Source: Achatina immaculata
Taxonomy: Eukaryota; Mollusca; Gastropoda; Stylommatophora; Achatinidae
Length of the DNA stretch: 64,000 bases
NCBI GenBank assembly: GCA_009760885.1
Contig: CM019701.1
Span: forward strand, 20,266,630 to 20,330,629
Direction: 5' to 3'
A program made the position numbers and the translations under genes. Shown in pieces: positions 1 through 10,960 of this stretch; the stretch's first letter is position 1; every line of letters begins with the position of its first letter. The notes under the pieces are model-generated. The model was not told the DNA's origin and ran no database searches. It was given only the letters and a program-made list of their open reading frames with translations.

Positions 1-210
1 TCTACCTCTTGCTCTTTTCTCTCCCACTTTTCCTTCTAATATGGTCTTCAACACATTGTTATGTCTTATTATATGCCCAAAATATTTTGTATTTTTTGGA
101 TCCTTATTTCTTTGAGAAGTTCAGATTGCACCCACATTGTTCTAATATTTGTGCATTTGTACTTTTTATTTTCCATGATATTTGATCTAATTTTTTATAG
201 ATCCACAGTT
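1..210 (-). mobile_element. RTE-like LINE C-terminal fragment (cut by window edge)
   Basis: The reverse strand gives a broken reading of the same C-terminal zone as the better preserved RTE copies here: a KK(Y/I)...ILG helix, then an Arg/Lys-rich RPR-type tail. It is divergent and AT-rich, so it probably belongs to a different subfamily from the copy at 577-1,906. Bounds are approximate. Confidence 0.45.
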
Positions 211-260
211 AACTAATAAAGCTCTTCCTACTTTTTTCCCCTAGTTTATACATCCTGATG
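211..260 (+). repeat. Short dispersed terminal repeat (AATAAAG...CCTAC...CTAGTTTATAC)
   Basis: The run from 'taataaagctcttcctac' to 'ctagtttatacatcctga' recurs in the same orientation at 22,378-22,427 and inverted at 20,791-20,840. It looks like the 3' end of a retroelement; its parent is not known to me. Confidence 0.5.
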
Positions 261-576
261 TTGAATGTAGAATGCTTATGAGCATGTTCTGAGTGTAATG
301 AAACAGCTCCCTCAGGCCAGCAACAGAGGTAGGTCATATCCAATAAACTTGTGATTTACGCAGGAGTCAGAGATGTAAAAAAAAAACTGAAGAGTTAAAG
401 CTTGGTGTGCCAATTTGACATCCCTGCCTCTATGTGATATTTCTTCATATATTAACTGTGGTTTGTAACATACTATGTAAATTAGTTGACATGAATATAA
501 TTTTATTTCACTGATATTAATATCATTTATATTTTATTTAAAAAATGACATGTACATCTTTCATTAAGATACACAT

Positions 577-1906
577 CAGTCAGTCAGTCATTTGCATGTC
601 CCTTGTGGAACTCTGCCTCTCTACCAGCTCTCCTGTAGGCCTCTCGGTTGTAAGCAAGATGGCCTGCTGCTGATGCATCCATTTGCAGATTATCACCAAT
701 GTCTTGCAGCCATCTTCGCCTTGGTATTCCTCTTTCTTTTTCTCATTATGTACCCTTCTAAGATGGTCTTATCTAAATTATCATGACATTTAATGTGTCT
801 AAAATATTCAAGTTTTCTCTGTTTAATCCTCTTTACTGGCCAACCTTTTTTAATATTAAGTTCTTGCAGAATGTGTATATTTGTTCTTTTCTGTGCCCAT
901 GATATCTGAAGAACTCTTCTGTAGCAATTCAAAGGCATTTATGTGTTTCTCAGCTGTTTTGTTAAGTGTCCAAGTCTCAGTCATATGTTGTGATGGGAAA
1001 GATGCACGCTGTTAAAAATCTTATTTTTGTAGTTCACTCTGTTCCTCTCCACAGCTTCTTTACTTGTTTCACTTTCTGAAAAGCGATAGATGTCCTCTTT
1101 TTAATTTCCCTCATTGTATCTTCTTTATTAGTTAGTAATGATCCAATATATTCAAAACTCTCCACCTCTTCCAATTTTTCATCAATATATATTTCAGCTG
1201 CCTTATTTTTTTTATCAGTTGTCATTAGTTTTCTTCTGACCAGGATGCTGAGACCAGAAAGGAAGTTAGAATTCGAATTGCAAAAGCAGCATTGACTTTC
1301 AAGAATCTTGAGAACATATGGCATTCAAAATTTATAAGCACAAAAACCAAGTTAAGATTGTTCAATTCAAATGTGATATCCACCCTCATTTATGCATGTG
1401 AAAGCTGGAAAACAACTAAAGAAATAGATAACAAATTAGACTCTTTCAAAAACAAATGCCTAAGGAAAATACTTTATAAAGTGAAACAAATTCAAGAACA
1501 ATGCAGAGTTAAGACAGATGAGCAAACAACAACCTGTCTCATGGGTGATCAGAAAAAGAAGATGGACATATGTAGGCCATGTGATGAGAAGAAACAATCA
1601 GAGAATACCAAAATATCAAGTGGAACACAACAGGCCGAAAAAAAAGAGGTCAACCATGTGAAACTCTAAAGAGAGTTGTTAAGAGAGACTAGTTCAGTGG
1701 GCTTAACATCCCTTGATGAGACTGAAAAACTTGCAGAAGACAGGAAATCTTGGTGAACTACCATGTGGGCCCTATGTGATGTTTAGCGGCATGGGAAGGA
1801 TTAAGATTAGTTTTCTTTGCATTATAATAAAGATTTTGCTGCTCTTCACTATTCTTACGGAGTGACGTAATTGGTTTTTCCATTCCTTTTTGTGTTCTGG
1901 ACAGCA
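577..1906 (-). mobile_element. RTE-clade LINE, 5'-truncated, interrupted by a nested LINE
   Basis: The minus-strand 3' end of the 'GHIKRHDNLEKTILEGYI' RTE family starts beside a (CAGT)n tail at 577. The direct repeat ATACACAT flanks it at 569-576 and 1,907-1,914. The right copy covers intron positions +3 to +10 of the PRPF6 5' splice site, so the element landed almost at the splice junction without destroying it. A second LINE sits inside at 1,236-1,805. Reading frames are broken. Confidence 0.9.
1236..1805 (+). mobile_element. LINE 3' end ('KTKLRLFNSNVIS' family) nested in the RTE copy
   Basis: The plus strand encodes the post-RT region with LENIW, KTKLRLFNSNVIS and YACESWKTTKEID, then a degraded C-terminus ending near GGGAAGGATTAAG. 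The perfect 12-bp duplication ATTAGTTTTCTT lies at 1,224-1,235 and 1,806-1,817. Outside it the RTE sequence continues on both sides, proving that this is the younger insertion. It matches the copies at 20.9-22.25, 26.0-26.4 and 32.7-33.4 kb. Confidence 0.92.
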
Positions 1907-1916
1907 ATACACATAC

Positions 1917-2018
1917 CTTCGCAAAATCTGGATAATGCTTCACTGCTTCTTCCAACAAGATTTCAGCATTTTTTATCTCTCCCAGACACCACTCCAACTT
2001 TACTGACTTCATAAATAC
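1917..2018 (-). CDS. PRPF6: PRPF6 exon (14th, last visible)
   Basis: 102 nt, 34 codons. Acceptor CAAAAG, donor GTATGT. It starts VFMKSVKLEW and ends HYPDFAK. The next family segment (LWMMKGQIEEQ in human) is not found in positions 1-1,916 and must lie left of the window. An RTE copy begins at intron base +3. Confidence 0.97.
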
Positions 2019-2279
2019 CTTTTGAGAAAACATAAATGATTATGTTAAAAACAATCAATTATCCTGAAAATGAAGCAACGAAATTACACATGATTTTCAA
2101 AGCATATATGGATCGTCCAGTTTGGTCGATGGGCCAGCAGCTCATCCACTGGTGTTTGCAGTTGTGTAGATTTATATTTTCTTATGTGTGTTGAATACAA
2201 CACATTAAAGTAATATGTGAAATAAGCTGTCAAATATCATCTCATGCAAGCATTTATATAATTATCATATGGTAAGTTA

Positions 2280-2468
<189 letters not shown>

Positions 2469-2824
2469 CTATTCAAAAAATTGGATATATGTTTTACATA
2501 CATTTCAATTTCTTTTTTCAGTCCTTACTCCTGATAATTTTTTAATAAAGAAATCCAGAATACTGTTTTCAGTTGAATCCTTGAACATAAGAACACTTTT
2601 TTTCCAATGTTTATTATAATGGCTGATAATGTAATTTTAGAGTTGCTTTCTAAGATATCTTTAGCTGATTAAGATCATCTAAATGCTGCCTTAAACCGTT
2701 ATTTGTATAGATTCAGTCTAAATTGATGCCTGAAAAGTGGACTGTTCATTAAACAGAAAAAGAATGACAGAAACAAATGCCCTATTTCTCTATTCTTTCA
2801 GCATTTTTTTGACAATGTAATGCC

Positions 2825-3045
2825 ACATCAAGAGACACAATAGTTTGGAAAGGTTGACAGTAGAAGGCACAGTGCCCGGCAAAAGAGAAAAGGGACAACC
2901 TTGCTGCATGTGGACTCAGGACATCATGGAAAGTCTGAATGTCATTACGAGATGCCAGTCAACTTATGCAAGACTATTGCATTCTGGGATGCTGTGGGAG
3001 GGACAATGTTCTAGAAAGACATGTCACGTGAATGAATGAAAATAG
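2825..3045 (+). mobile_element. RTE-like LINE 3' fragment, separate subfamily
   Basis: The plus strand reads HIKRHNSLERLTVEGTVPGK, then a W(T)QDI-type segment and a tail ending in GAATGAATGA. The order matches the C-terminus of the RTE copies here, but the sequence is clearly diverged. No target duplication was recognised. Confidence 0.7.
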
Positions 3046-3528
3046 CTTATTAAACTATTCTTGTACAGCTAGTTATGGAGGAAGAAAGATAAAAATCTCA
3101 GATTTTGCATGTAATATACAAAGTAGGATCAGCCGCCATAACAGCAAATGGTCTGAGTGAAAAACATCACAAGAGAAAGCTGTGTTAGTAAAAACATCAT
3201 GAGTTGCTGAGTAGTGATGGCTTGCATAAAAGACGATGTATGATTTGTGCACGTCGGTTCTTGCACGTAACAAAATTTATATCATTTGAGGTAGCTACGA
3301 TAGCATCACATATGCTCCATTTATTGGGAAGAAAGTTTCAGTCTGGTAGATAACTCTGCCAGAGATACTTAGCTAATATGGAGTGAATCCAAGGTAAATG
3401 CAAAGCTGATTGTAATAAGTGGAGATGTGAGATATATGAAGTCCAAGGCACTTACTCATTCCATACAAAGGTGGCATTTCAATCAAAGTGTCCTGGTGTA
3501 AAAATATTGCTGCTAATAGTTGACCTGG

Positions 3529-3620
3529 ATGCATCAGCTGCAAGCCATCTTGCTTACAACCAAGAGGACCTACAGGGAGGCAGAGTTCCACAAGGGACAT
3601 GCAAATGAATGAATGAATTG
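3529..3620 (+). mobile_element. 92-bp RTE 3' tail insertion
   Basis: Only the last 92 bp of the RTE family is present (AGGACCTACAGGGAGGCAGA to the (GAAT)n tail). The perfect 10-bp duplication GTTGACCTGG flanks it at 3,519-3,528 and 3,621-3,630. The clean flanks suggest a fairly recent, severely 5'-truncated retrotransposition. Confidence 0.9.
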
Positions 3621-3989
3621 GTTGACCTGGTGAAGTAGAGATGCATATGTCAACTCTGAAGGTTTGACTTTCTTCGAATCAAAATTGGAATTTAAGGTGA
3701 AATATGAGCATTCGGATGCCTTTGTACCACTGTGTGCTGCTCTAGTTGAGTTGTTTGTATCTGGATTAAATAAATCTCAAGTTCACTTTATTCAAAGCAG
3801 AGACTATGGTGCTGAATCCGATTTCATTTCCATTAATTTTGTTGCATCATCAATAAGGTGGGAATTATCCCATTCAAACACTTCTTAATTTTTTGGCATC
3901 ACAAGCAGGATTTAATATTCTTCATCAGATTGCCCACACCTGGAGTGAATACTGGACAGTGAAAAAAAAAAATCACAATAGCAATGGAA

Positions 3990-6675
3990 AATCATAGACG
4001 AGAGAGAAGAAGGGCAGTGTATGGTCCAATTACATAAAATCAGATACATCATGGTACCTGCTATGAGAGCCATCAAATGCTTTGGTATCCATGGGTCCAT
4101 CTGCAGAGGAATTTGTAAGGGAAGTCAGGGCAGCATAAACAGGGTACTACACTCAGACAAAGTAGATTTAATAATGGATCATCTGTCTCCAGAAGTCAGG
4201 TGAGAGTTTACAATAGTGGATGATGACCTGGAAAATGTTCTCCATGCCATATTGAAGCTGTATAGAGAAGGATGATCCCTGCAAGAAGCCCTGGCAACAC
4301 TGTACACTGTGAGGCAAGCTCACTGAGAATCTGTGAGAGATTATGCCCTCACCCTACAGGGCTGAGAGGCCAATTTGTTGCTCACTTGAAGAAATGACAA
4401 GGAAAATGGTCCAGGAACAGATAATCCAAAATCCTGAAGTATCCTTTGTAGAAGTTCAAGACCTGGCTTTAAGGTGGGCAGAAAGTGACATTGGAAAGGT
4501 AGTTCATGCAGCAGAAAAATGGACAGAGGATAGAGAGACTGGAGTCTGGCCCAGATAGGAAATTATGGGAACCCAAGATACTGACAGTTCGGAAATAAGG
4601 GTCTTAAGGGCCAAACTAGCCAGCAATTGAGAACATTATTATGTGACACTGGGCAAATATGATTAACCGAAGGAGAAGAAAGACAAGGGTACAGACCAGT
4701 GGAGGATGAGTGTGCAATGCCACAATACACAAAATGCATAGAGGGAACGACTACCAGGGAAGGAAAAATACTATGGAAACTCAGTGCACATTCAACCACA
4801 TCAGGTGCAAAAGAGATCCATGTTCAACCAGGCAAGTGGATGATCGAACCACAAGGCCTTTAAATGTCCACCTTCCTCAGTTCTGAGTCAGACTAGGAAC
4901 GGAGAGAACAGCAATTCAGGAACAAAATTAAGAGGAACTAGAAATGAGAACATAATTTCGATAAAAGGTCATGCACTCAGGATATCTGATTCACCACTAT
5001 AACCTATAGCTGCTTTAGAAAATGATTTACAGACGAGTAGATAAGGCTGACAGAAGCCAATGAGGTGACGATCCCGTATGTGGAATACTGGATAATGGAT
5101 ATGCAAGTAGAGAGCAGTAAAATTTCTGTGGTATATTTGTATTTCAGGATGTAGGAGAGCGGGGAAATGAAGAGATTCCATGTATATTGGCAACTAAAAT
5201 GTTGAAGAACGTCCCAAACTTACAGAAGTTAAAAAAATTGAGGGCCACCTGCAAAAGATCCAAAAATGATGGTAGACTGAGTAAACAGAATGAGTGGCAG
5301 GCCCTACAAAGGCGTACATCCCAGCACAAACAGTAACCAAAATAAGACTGAAAATGAGTGGGCGTTTTAGAAATGATACTCCTGTATTATTGGTTCCTAG
5401 CATAAATATGGAATCCGAAAGACCCGGTACTGTCAAACACATTACTCATGATTAAAGAAGGTTATGGCAAAATGTAAATCACAAACTTAAGCAGCAAAGA
5501 CATATTTCTGGCTTCAGGGCTGCCCCTGAGAACCATCATGGTGGCCAAAAATGGAAGGACAATAGGTGGAAGAATTTCATTAAGTATTGTTGCGCATTCA
5601 AGCCTCCTTCAATCTGCACCAATGGACTCCTGCTGAAACTGATCATTCCCCATATCATTACACCTCCAGCACTGTGCGGCGGAGCTTCATCAACGCAATT
5701 TGGGGCAAAATGTTCATTTGGCCTACAGTAGACCCTTCGCACGCATATCATTGTGGTGCAACAAAAAGGAAGATTCGTCACTAAACTAGATATGTCTCCA
5801 CTGATTGTCGGTTGTCTGACTATACATGAGAATAGTAAAATTCATGCTAAATCGTGGACCTGATATCTTGGTGACAATGTTTGGTTTGTTTGAGATATCC
5901 GGGAACAAAATTTTTGTCATAACATATAAAAAAATGAAGCTTATATAAGCTACACGTTTCTTTTTTTGGACAGTATAATAAGAGAAAGCTCGAGTCTTTG
6001 GCAGCTTCCACAGAATGAAAGATGGTAATAAGCTGAGGCTCTGTGTAGATTATCAAGCATTAAATGCCTGGACAAAAAAAAAAAAAAAAAGAAGCATACC
6101 TGTTGCCAAAATTGGAGGAATATCTAGGTGCCCCTGGTAGAAGTGAAGATGTTTTCCTCATTGGATCTGGCAAGTGATTACTACCAGTTAACAATGGATG
6201 AAAAAGATAGGGAGAAAACAGCATTCGCAGTGCCATTCTGACTTGATGAGTATCAGTGGATGCCATGGGCTTCTTTCATGTTCCAGAGACTGAAGCAAGC
6301 CTCGATAAATGATATGGTCTTCTAACTTGCATTGGTATACCTAGACAACATCTTAGTGTTTTCAAACTTTGCTGGGCATCTAGTACGCTTAGGAAAGGTT
6401 AAAAGGCCTGCGTTTAAAGCTAACATGAAAAAGTGCCAATTCCATAAGAAAAGAATAAACCATGATATCAGAGGCAGGTCTGGAGACTGAGAAGGAAAAA
6501 GTAAGTGTGATGCAGAGTGCCAACACCCAAAACCCTGAGAGAGCTGAGAGCCTTTTTGGGAATGGCTGGCTACAATAATTGATCTGCAGTGGGCTTTGAA
6601 CAAATAGCGAAAATGTTGCATCAGCTGGTAGGCAAGATACAAGAACAACAGAGAGGGAGGATAAATGGAGGAATG
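3990..6675 (+). mobile_element. Ty3/Gypsy-type LTR element, decayed gag-pol interior
   Basis: Two zones are recognisable on the plus strand. At about 4,020-4,560 a gag-like region reads DLIMDHLSPEVR and DDDLENVL. At about 6,030-6,650 a reverse transcriptase carries the cores LCVDYQALNAW, LDLASDYYQLTMDEKDREK, then YLDNILVFS in place of the YxDD box. Stops and frameshifts are everywhere, and a poly-A run sits at about 6,072-6,090. No LTRs, primer-binding site or integrase were found. A Tc1 fragment interrupts it, and an RTE copy cuts it at 6,686. It is a defective relic. Confidence 0.8.
5536..5790 (-). mobile_element. Tc1-type transposase fragment inside the Gypsy relic
   Basis: The minus strand reads RVYCRPNEHFAPNCVDEAP, then GGVMIWGMISFSRSPLVQIEG and LNAQQYL. 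These are the middle of a Tc1 DDE transposase, including the GG(V/S)M(I/V)WG block that carries the second catalytic region. Only about 80 residues survive, with no terminal repeats. Confidence 0.85.
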
Positions 6676-6685
6676 ATAGGAGGTT

Positions 6686-8449
6686 CATTCATTCATTTGC
6701 ATGTCCCTTGTGGAACTTTGCCTCCCTAACAGCATTCCTACAGGCCTCTCGGTTGTAAGCAAGATGGCCTGCTGCTGATGCATTCATTTGCAGATCATCA
6801 ATGATGTCTTGCAGCCATTTTTGTCCTGGTCTTCCTCTCTTTCTTTTTCCCATTATGTACCCTCCAAGGCAGTCTTCTCTAGACTATCATGACACCTAAT
6901 CTGTCCAAAATATTTTGTTTTCTCTCTTGAATCCTCTTTACTAGCCAGCCTTCTTCAATATTAAGTTCTTGTAGTATGGATATATTTGTTCTTTTTCTGT
7001 CTATGATATGTGAATAACTCTTCTGCAGCATTTATGTGTTTCTCAGCTGCTTTAAGTGTCCAGGTCTCACAGGCATATGTTTCGACGGGAAAGATACATG
7101 CCTTTAAAAATCTTATTTTTGTAGTTCTGTCCGTTCCTCTCTACAGATTCTTTAGTTGTTTTACTTTCTGAAGAGTGATAGATGTCCTCCTTTTAATTTC
7201 CCTCATTGTATCTCCATTAGTAGTGATCCAAAATATTCACAACTCTCCACTTCTTCCAGTTTTTCCTCATTGATACATATTTCATCTGTCTTGTTTATTT
7301 TGTCAGTTGTCATCAATTTAGTTTTCTTCGCATTAAGATAGAGGTTTTGCTCTTTGCTGTTCTTACGGACTGACATAATTAGTTTTTCTATTCCTTTCTG
7401 TGTTGTGGACAGTAATACTGTGTCATCAGCATATCTAATCTATGGTATTTCATAACCTCCAATTGTTATGGCATCGTCTACATCTTCTCTAACATTCCTC
7501 ATTATATTTTCAGTATACAAGTTAAATAAGTAAGGCGACAATATGCACCCCTGACGGACCCCTTATTTTATGTCAAACCAAGCTGTTGTTTCACCATTTA
7601 TTCTTACTGCTGCTTGTTGGTCTCGATTCAGCAGTGATGTTAATTGTATCAAATGTATTGGAAATCTCATTTTTTCCATTATTTCCAAAAGTTTCTGGTG
7701 TTGTACACAATCAAATGCCTTTGAGTAGTCTATAAAGGATAAATACAGATTCACATTAAACTCTGCATTTCTCTATTATTAATCTTATATTGAATATTTG
7801 ATCTCTTGATCCTCTTCCTTGCCTGAAACCAGCTTGGACCATACTGACTTCTATTTTCTTATGAAGAAATTATGATTTTTAACAGAATTTTACTGGCATT
7901 ACTAATCATGGCAACAGTTCTGTAGTTTGTGCATAATTTCAGATTACCCTTTTTTGGCAGGGGTATGAATACAGTTCTTTTCCACTCTTTTGGCCATATA
8001 CCTGAATGCCATATCTTTTTACATAGTGCATGATAGATTGTTGCACATTCCTTTCCTCCTGCTTTAATAAATTCAGCTGTTATCTCATCACATCCTGGTG
8101 ATTTACCATTTTTCAGATTCTTTATTGCCCATAAAACTTCTTCTACTGTCAGTTTGGGTTATTTCTCCTCCAATAATAATTCACACCGTTGATTTCTGCT
8201 TCACAGTCAGTTGTTTTATACATTCCTCTGCAATATTCCTTCCATATTTCTAGAATTTCCTGTGTCTCTGTCAAGGTATTCCCCATCTCGTCACAAATTA
8301 CATTTAGCTTAGGTGTGACATTTCTCGTCAATGTCTTCATTTCTTTAAACATTTCACTATCTCTTCCACACTTCTGATGTTCTATTCTTTCACAACAATC
8401 TTGTATATATTGTTTTTTTTTGGTCCTTTCTTCTGTTTCTTCATACTTC
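6686..8449 (-). mobile_element. RTE-clade LINE, 1.76 kb, 5'-truncated
   Basis: The minus-strand copy runs from a (GAAT)n-tailed 3' end through the C-terminal region, the second half of the RT (SFIDYSKAFDCVQHQKLLEI, then 'VRQGCILSPYLFNLY'-type sequence at about 7,540) and back to the linker near 8,450. The direct repeat ATAGGAGGTT lies at 6,676-6,685 and 8,450-8,459. It is multiply frameshifted. Confidence 0.92.
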
Positions 8450-8459
8450 ATAGGAGGTT

Positions 8460-9045
8460 ATAAAGAAAAAAAGCAAGCATGGTTCATTGTTTGCCTCCAA
8501 AGAACATTTGAAAAATATACAATCGAAACCAATGTTGGAAGAAAATCATAATGAAAAATTCCTAGTGAAATCTCTTTTAGTACTCTATTCTGACTGTGAA
8601 ACATGGAAAGTAGTACATTTGTAAGAATTTACATTTGTAACTAATTTCAGTTAGTCACAAATCCAAACAAAAAATTAAACCTTAAATCAACTGTGGAAGT
8701 ATGAAACTGATTATATACTTTAAAAACAATGTAAATAAAACCAATTATGAAAACAAACAGAAATTCTAACTTTTCTTGTGTGGCTACATTATGAATGCAA
8801 ACATCATTATATAAAGTAAAGCAAAGTTCCTTCAAAAACAGAAACAGCAAATTCGAAGAGAAAATGAACATACAATATTAAATGAATAGGACAAAGTTCA
8901 AAGACACTATCAGGATTTTGTATGATCACTGTGGTATGACTGGCAACAAATAGAAAACAACTCACTAGGAGATTCTCTCATCACTGGAACTGGTGAAAAT
9001 AAACATACAAAATGAGATTATAAAAAAAGTATAAGGCATGCTTAC
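8460..9045. other. Intron, no recognised element
   Basis: AT-rich intron sequence. It may include decayed Gypsy sequence continuing from 6,675 across the RTE insertion, but I could not confirm a domain. Confidence 0.4.
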
Positions 9046-9139
9046 TGCCAGCCATTTAGACTTTGCTCCCATCAGCCATAACACTTCAGCTTTTGGACAG
9101 TGGGCAACAGCTCTTTGCAGCAAAACTTCTAGTGACTCT
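9046..9139 (-). CDS. PRPF6: PRPF6 exon (12th visible)
   Basis: 94 nt. Acceptor TCTTAG, donor GTAAGC. It encodes [10 protein letters not shown] then [18 protein letters not shown], a canonical HAT repeat. Confidence 0.98.
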
Positions 9140-9740
9140 CTAAGACAAGCAATTCAAGAACACTTCAATGGAGAGAATCTTTAAAAATATATCCTGATAC
9201 TAACTTTGCTGACATTAACGTTACATAAATGAAGTACTGAATGAAATTTTTTTTAAACTTCAAATTCATTTATATGTATAACAGGTGCATATATAATACA
9301 ATCTGAGAACAAATTACATCCTTGAAAAAACTGTGAACATTGTAAAAATTGTTTTCTATTATTCATCATCACCACTGAAATGGAACAGTGAAGGTGAGCT
9401 AATCAATAGAGTTCTGTACTCAAGTTATAAACAAAAATGAGCTAATCAATAGAGTTCTGTACTCAAGTTATAAACAAAGGCTGTCTGATATTTTTTAACA
9501 TCAGCACTCTGTAGCTGCAGTAGATTACTCAAGATTACAATGGGTTAGCTAATATAGTTTAATAACTCCATGTTATTATTTTTTTGAGGGACTGAAATCA
9601 ATGATACACACAACACACTTTTTCAATAGGCCTTTTTCCTCTGATGTTAAACAATGCTATGGTTAATGAGATTTGGTTCTGTTTGTAGACCTATCTTAAT
9701 GACATCCTTGTCAACAGCCACCTGAAACATAATTCTGCAT
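9140..9740. repeat. Intron with a 43-bp tandem duplication
   Basis: The stretch 'gagctaatcaatagagttct' and its continuation appears twice in tandem at about 9,394-9,478. No gene or transposon was recognised in the rest. Confidence 0.7.
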
Positions 9741-9744
9741 CTGG

Positions 9745-10070
9745 TGATACCAGAAAATGCAACTGCCGATACCAGAAAATGCAACTGCCCTTGCTGTGTC
9801 ACCTGCCCTGTAGTTTGAGAAACGGAAATGATTACCTTTCCCAAAACTATCCTCACTCTCCATGAGGGATTCACATGCAAGTCCCAAAATGAAATATATG
9901 GCACTGTATGCAAAAGGTGCAGGACAATTTATATTAGTGAAACGGTTCTCAGATTAAGTGGCCGTATGCAAAAACATCTGCATGATATCACCCAGCATGC
10001 TTCGAAACCAGTCCCTAATCATTTCCATGGTAATTACCACAGAGGCAAATCTGATTTGTGGTAACAGCCA
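9745..10070 (+). mobile_element. Penelope-like element fragment: GIY-YIG endonuclease domain
   Basis: The plus strand gives CNCPCCVTCPV, an FTCKSQNEIYGTVCKRC segment, then RTIYISETVLRLSGRMQKH and KPVPNHF. The spacing of the Cys pairs, the Y...YI(S/G)ET core and the following Arg match the C-terminal GIY-YIG endonuclease of Penelope-like retroelements. A 22-bp tandem duplication (GATACCAGAAAATGCAACTG) lies just upstream. The frame is cut by the MITE at 10,071. Confidence 0.8.
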
Positions 10071-10768
10071 TTAACTCATCCCGTGCCATCGTCGCTATAG
10101 TGCTAACTTCCTGTTACTGAGTTGCGTGCCATAGTCGTTATAGTGACAATTTACTTGTTTCAATAAAACAACTGGAGTAATATTTAGATTATATATATTT
10201 TGTCCACGTTTTTGGTGACACTTTTCAAAATGGTGAAAGAGTCCTTAGTTATGAGCGATGCCGAGTGAGAAAAAGGAAGAGAAACATCAACATTTTTCAA
10301 TTTTTGATGATGTAGATAGGGGTATGGACATGGCCTGTGACCACCCCACCACTCTTGAATGTGTCCCAAGTAGATCTAGACATATTTAGATGACTGGAGA
10401 AGTAGTTAGGAGGTTATTTCAGACATTAATTTAGCGAGAATGCAACATAGAATCACAATACGAGATCGACAAGTAGATCTAGAGATCTCAGATGGTAAGT
10501 AGTGTAAATCTAGACCTAGCCGACGTGAGCTGGGCACAGTCATTGTCTAAAAACATCACATTACTTTTTTTTCCTAAAAAACTCTGCATTTGTGAAATTT
10601 TCATACATTTAGTTATACTTTGAAACATAACAAGTACACGGAAGTACATGGAAATACTGTTTTCCATTTCATTTTACAATTATACCCCCTAACATATCAA
10701 GACCCACGCTTTTATTCTGGCACCAACTGAACGTCCACGTTTCTTCCTGTGGGCACGGGAAGAGTTAA
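10071..10768 (-). mobile_element. TTAA-flanked MITE, copy A (698 bp)
   Basis: TTAA occurs at both ends. The inverted termini are TTAACTCATCCCGTGCC and, on the reverse strand, TTAACTCTTCCCGTGCCC. There is no coding capacity. Relative to copies B and C it is inverted. TTAA target use with a CTCTTCCCGTGCC-type terminus points to a non-autonomous piggyBac-like element. It breaks the Penelope relic. Confidence 0.85.
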
Positions 10769-10861
10769 ATAATGTCACTCTGATGACTGAAGCTGCCTAG
10801 CACTTGAGTCAGCTTCTGGGTGCTGCGAGTTTAGATATGGGTAGGTGTAGTAACTATTTTA

Positions 10862-10960
10862 AAGGGTGCTGTGTGGCCAAGTCAATAGCAATTTGCCCTC
10901 TTATGGCTAAGTGACTGCCTATCCTATTGGAGTTACGGGTTCAATTCACCATCATTCTCT
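10862..10960 (+). repeat. tRNA-like sequence, possible SINE head
   Basis: A weak A-box-like TGTGGCCAAGTC and a B-box-like GGGTTCAATTC are about 60 bp apart. They could be a decayed tRNA-Leu/Ser-type head. I could not fold a full cloverleaf by eye. Confidence 0.3.

Noticed and set aside
592..786. Short ORF with a Met start over the RTE 3' end
   Set aside because: It is antisense to the RTE C-terminal region and recurs over every other RTE copy; it is a shadow, not a gene.
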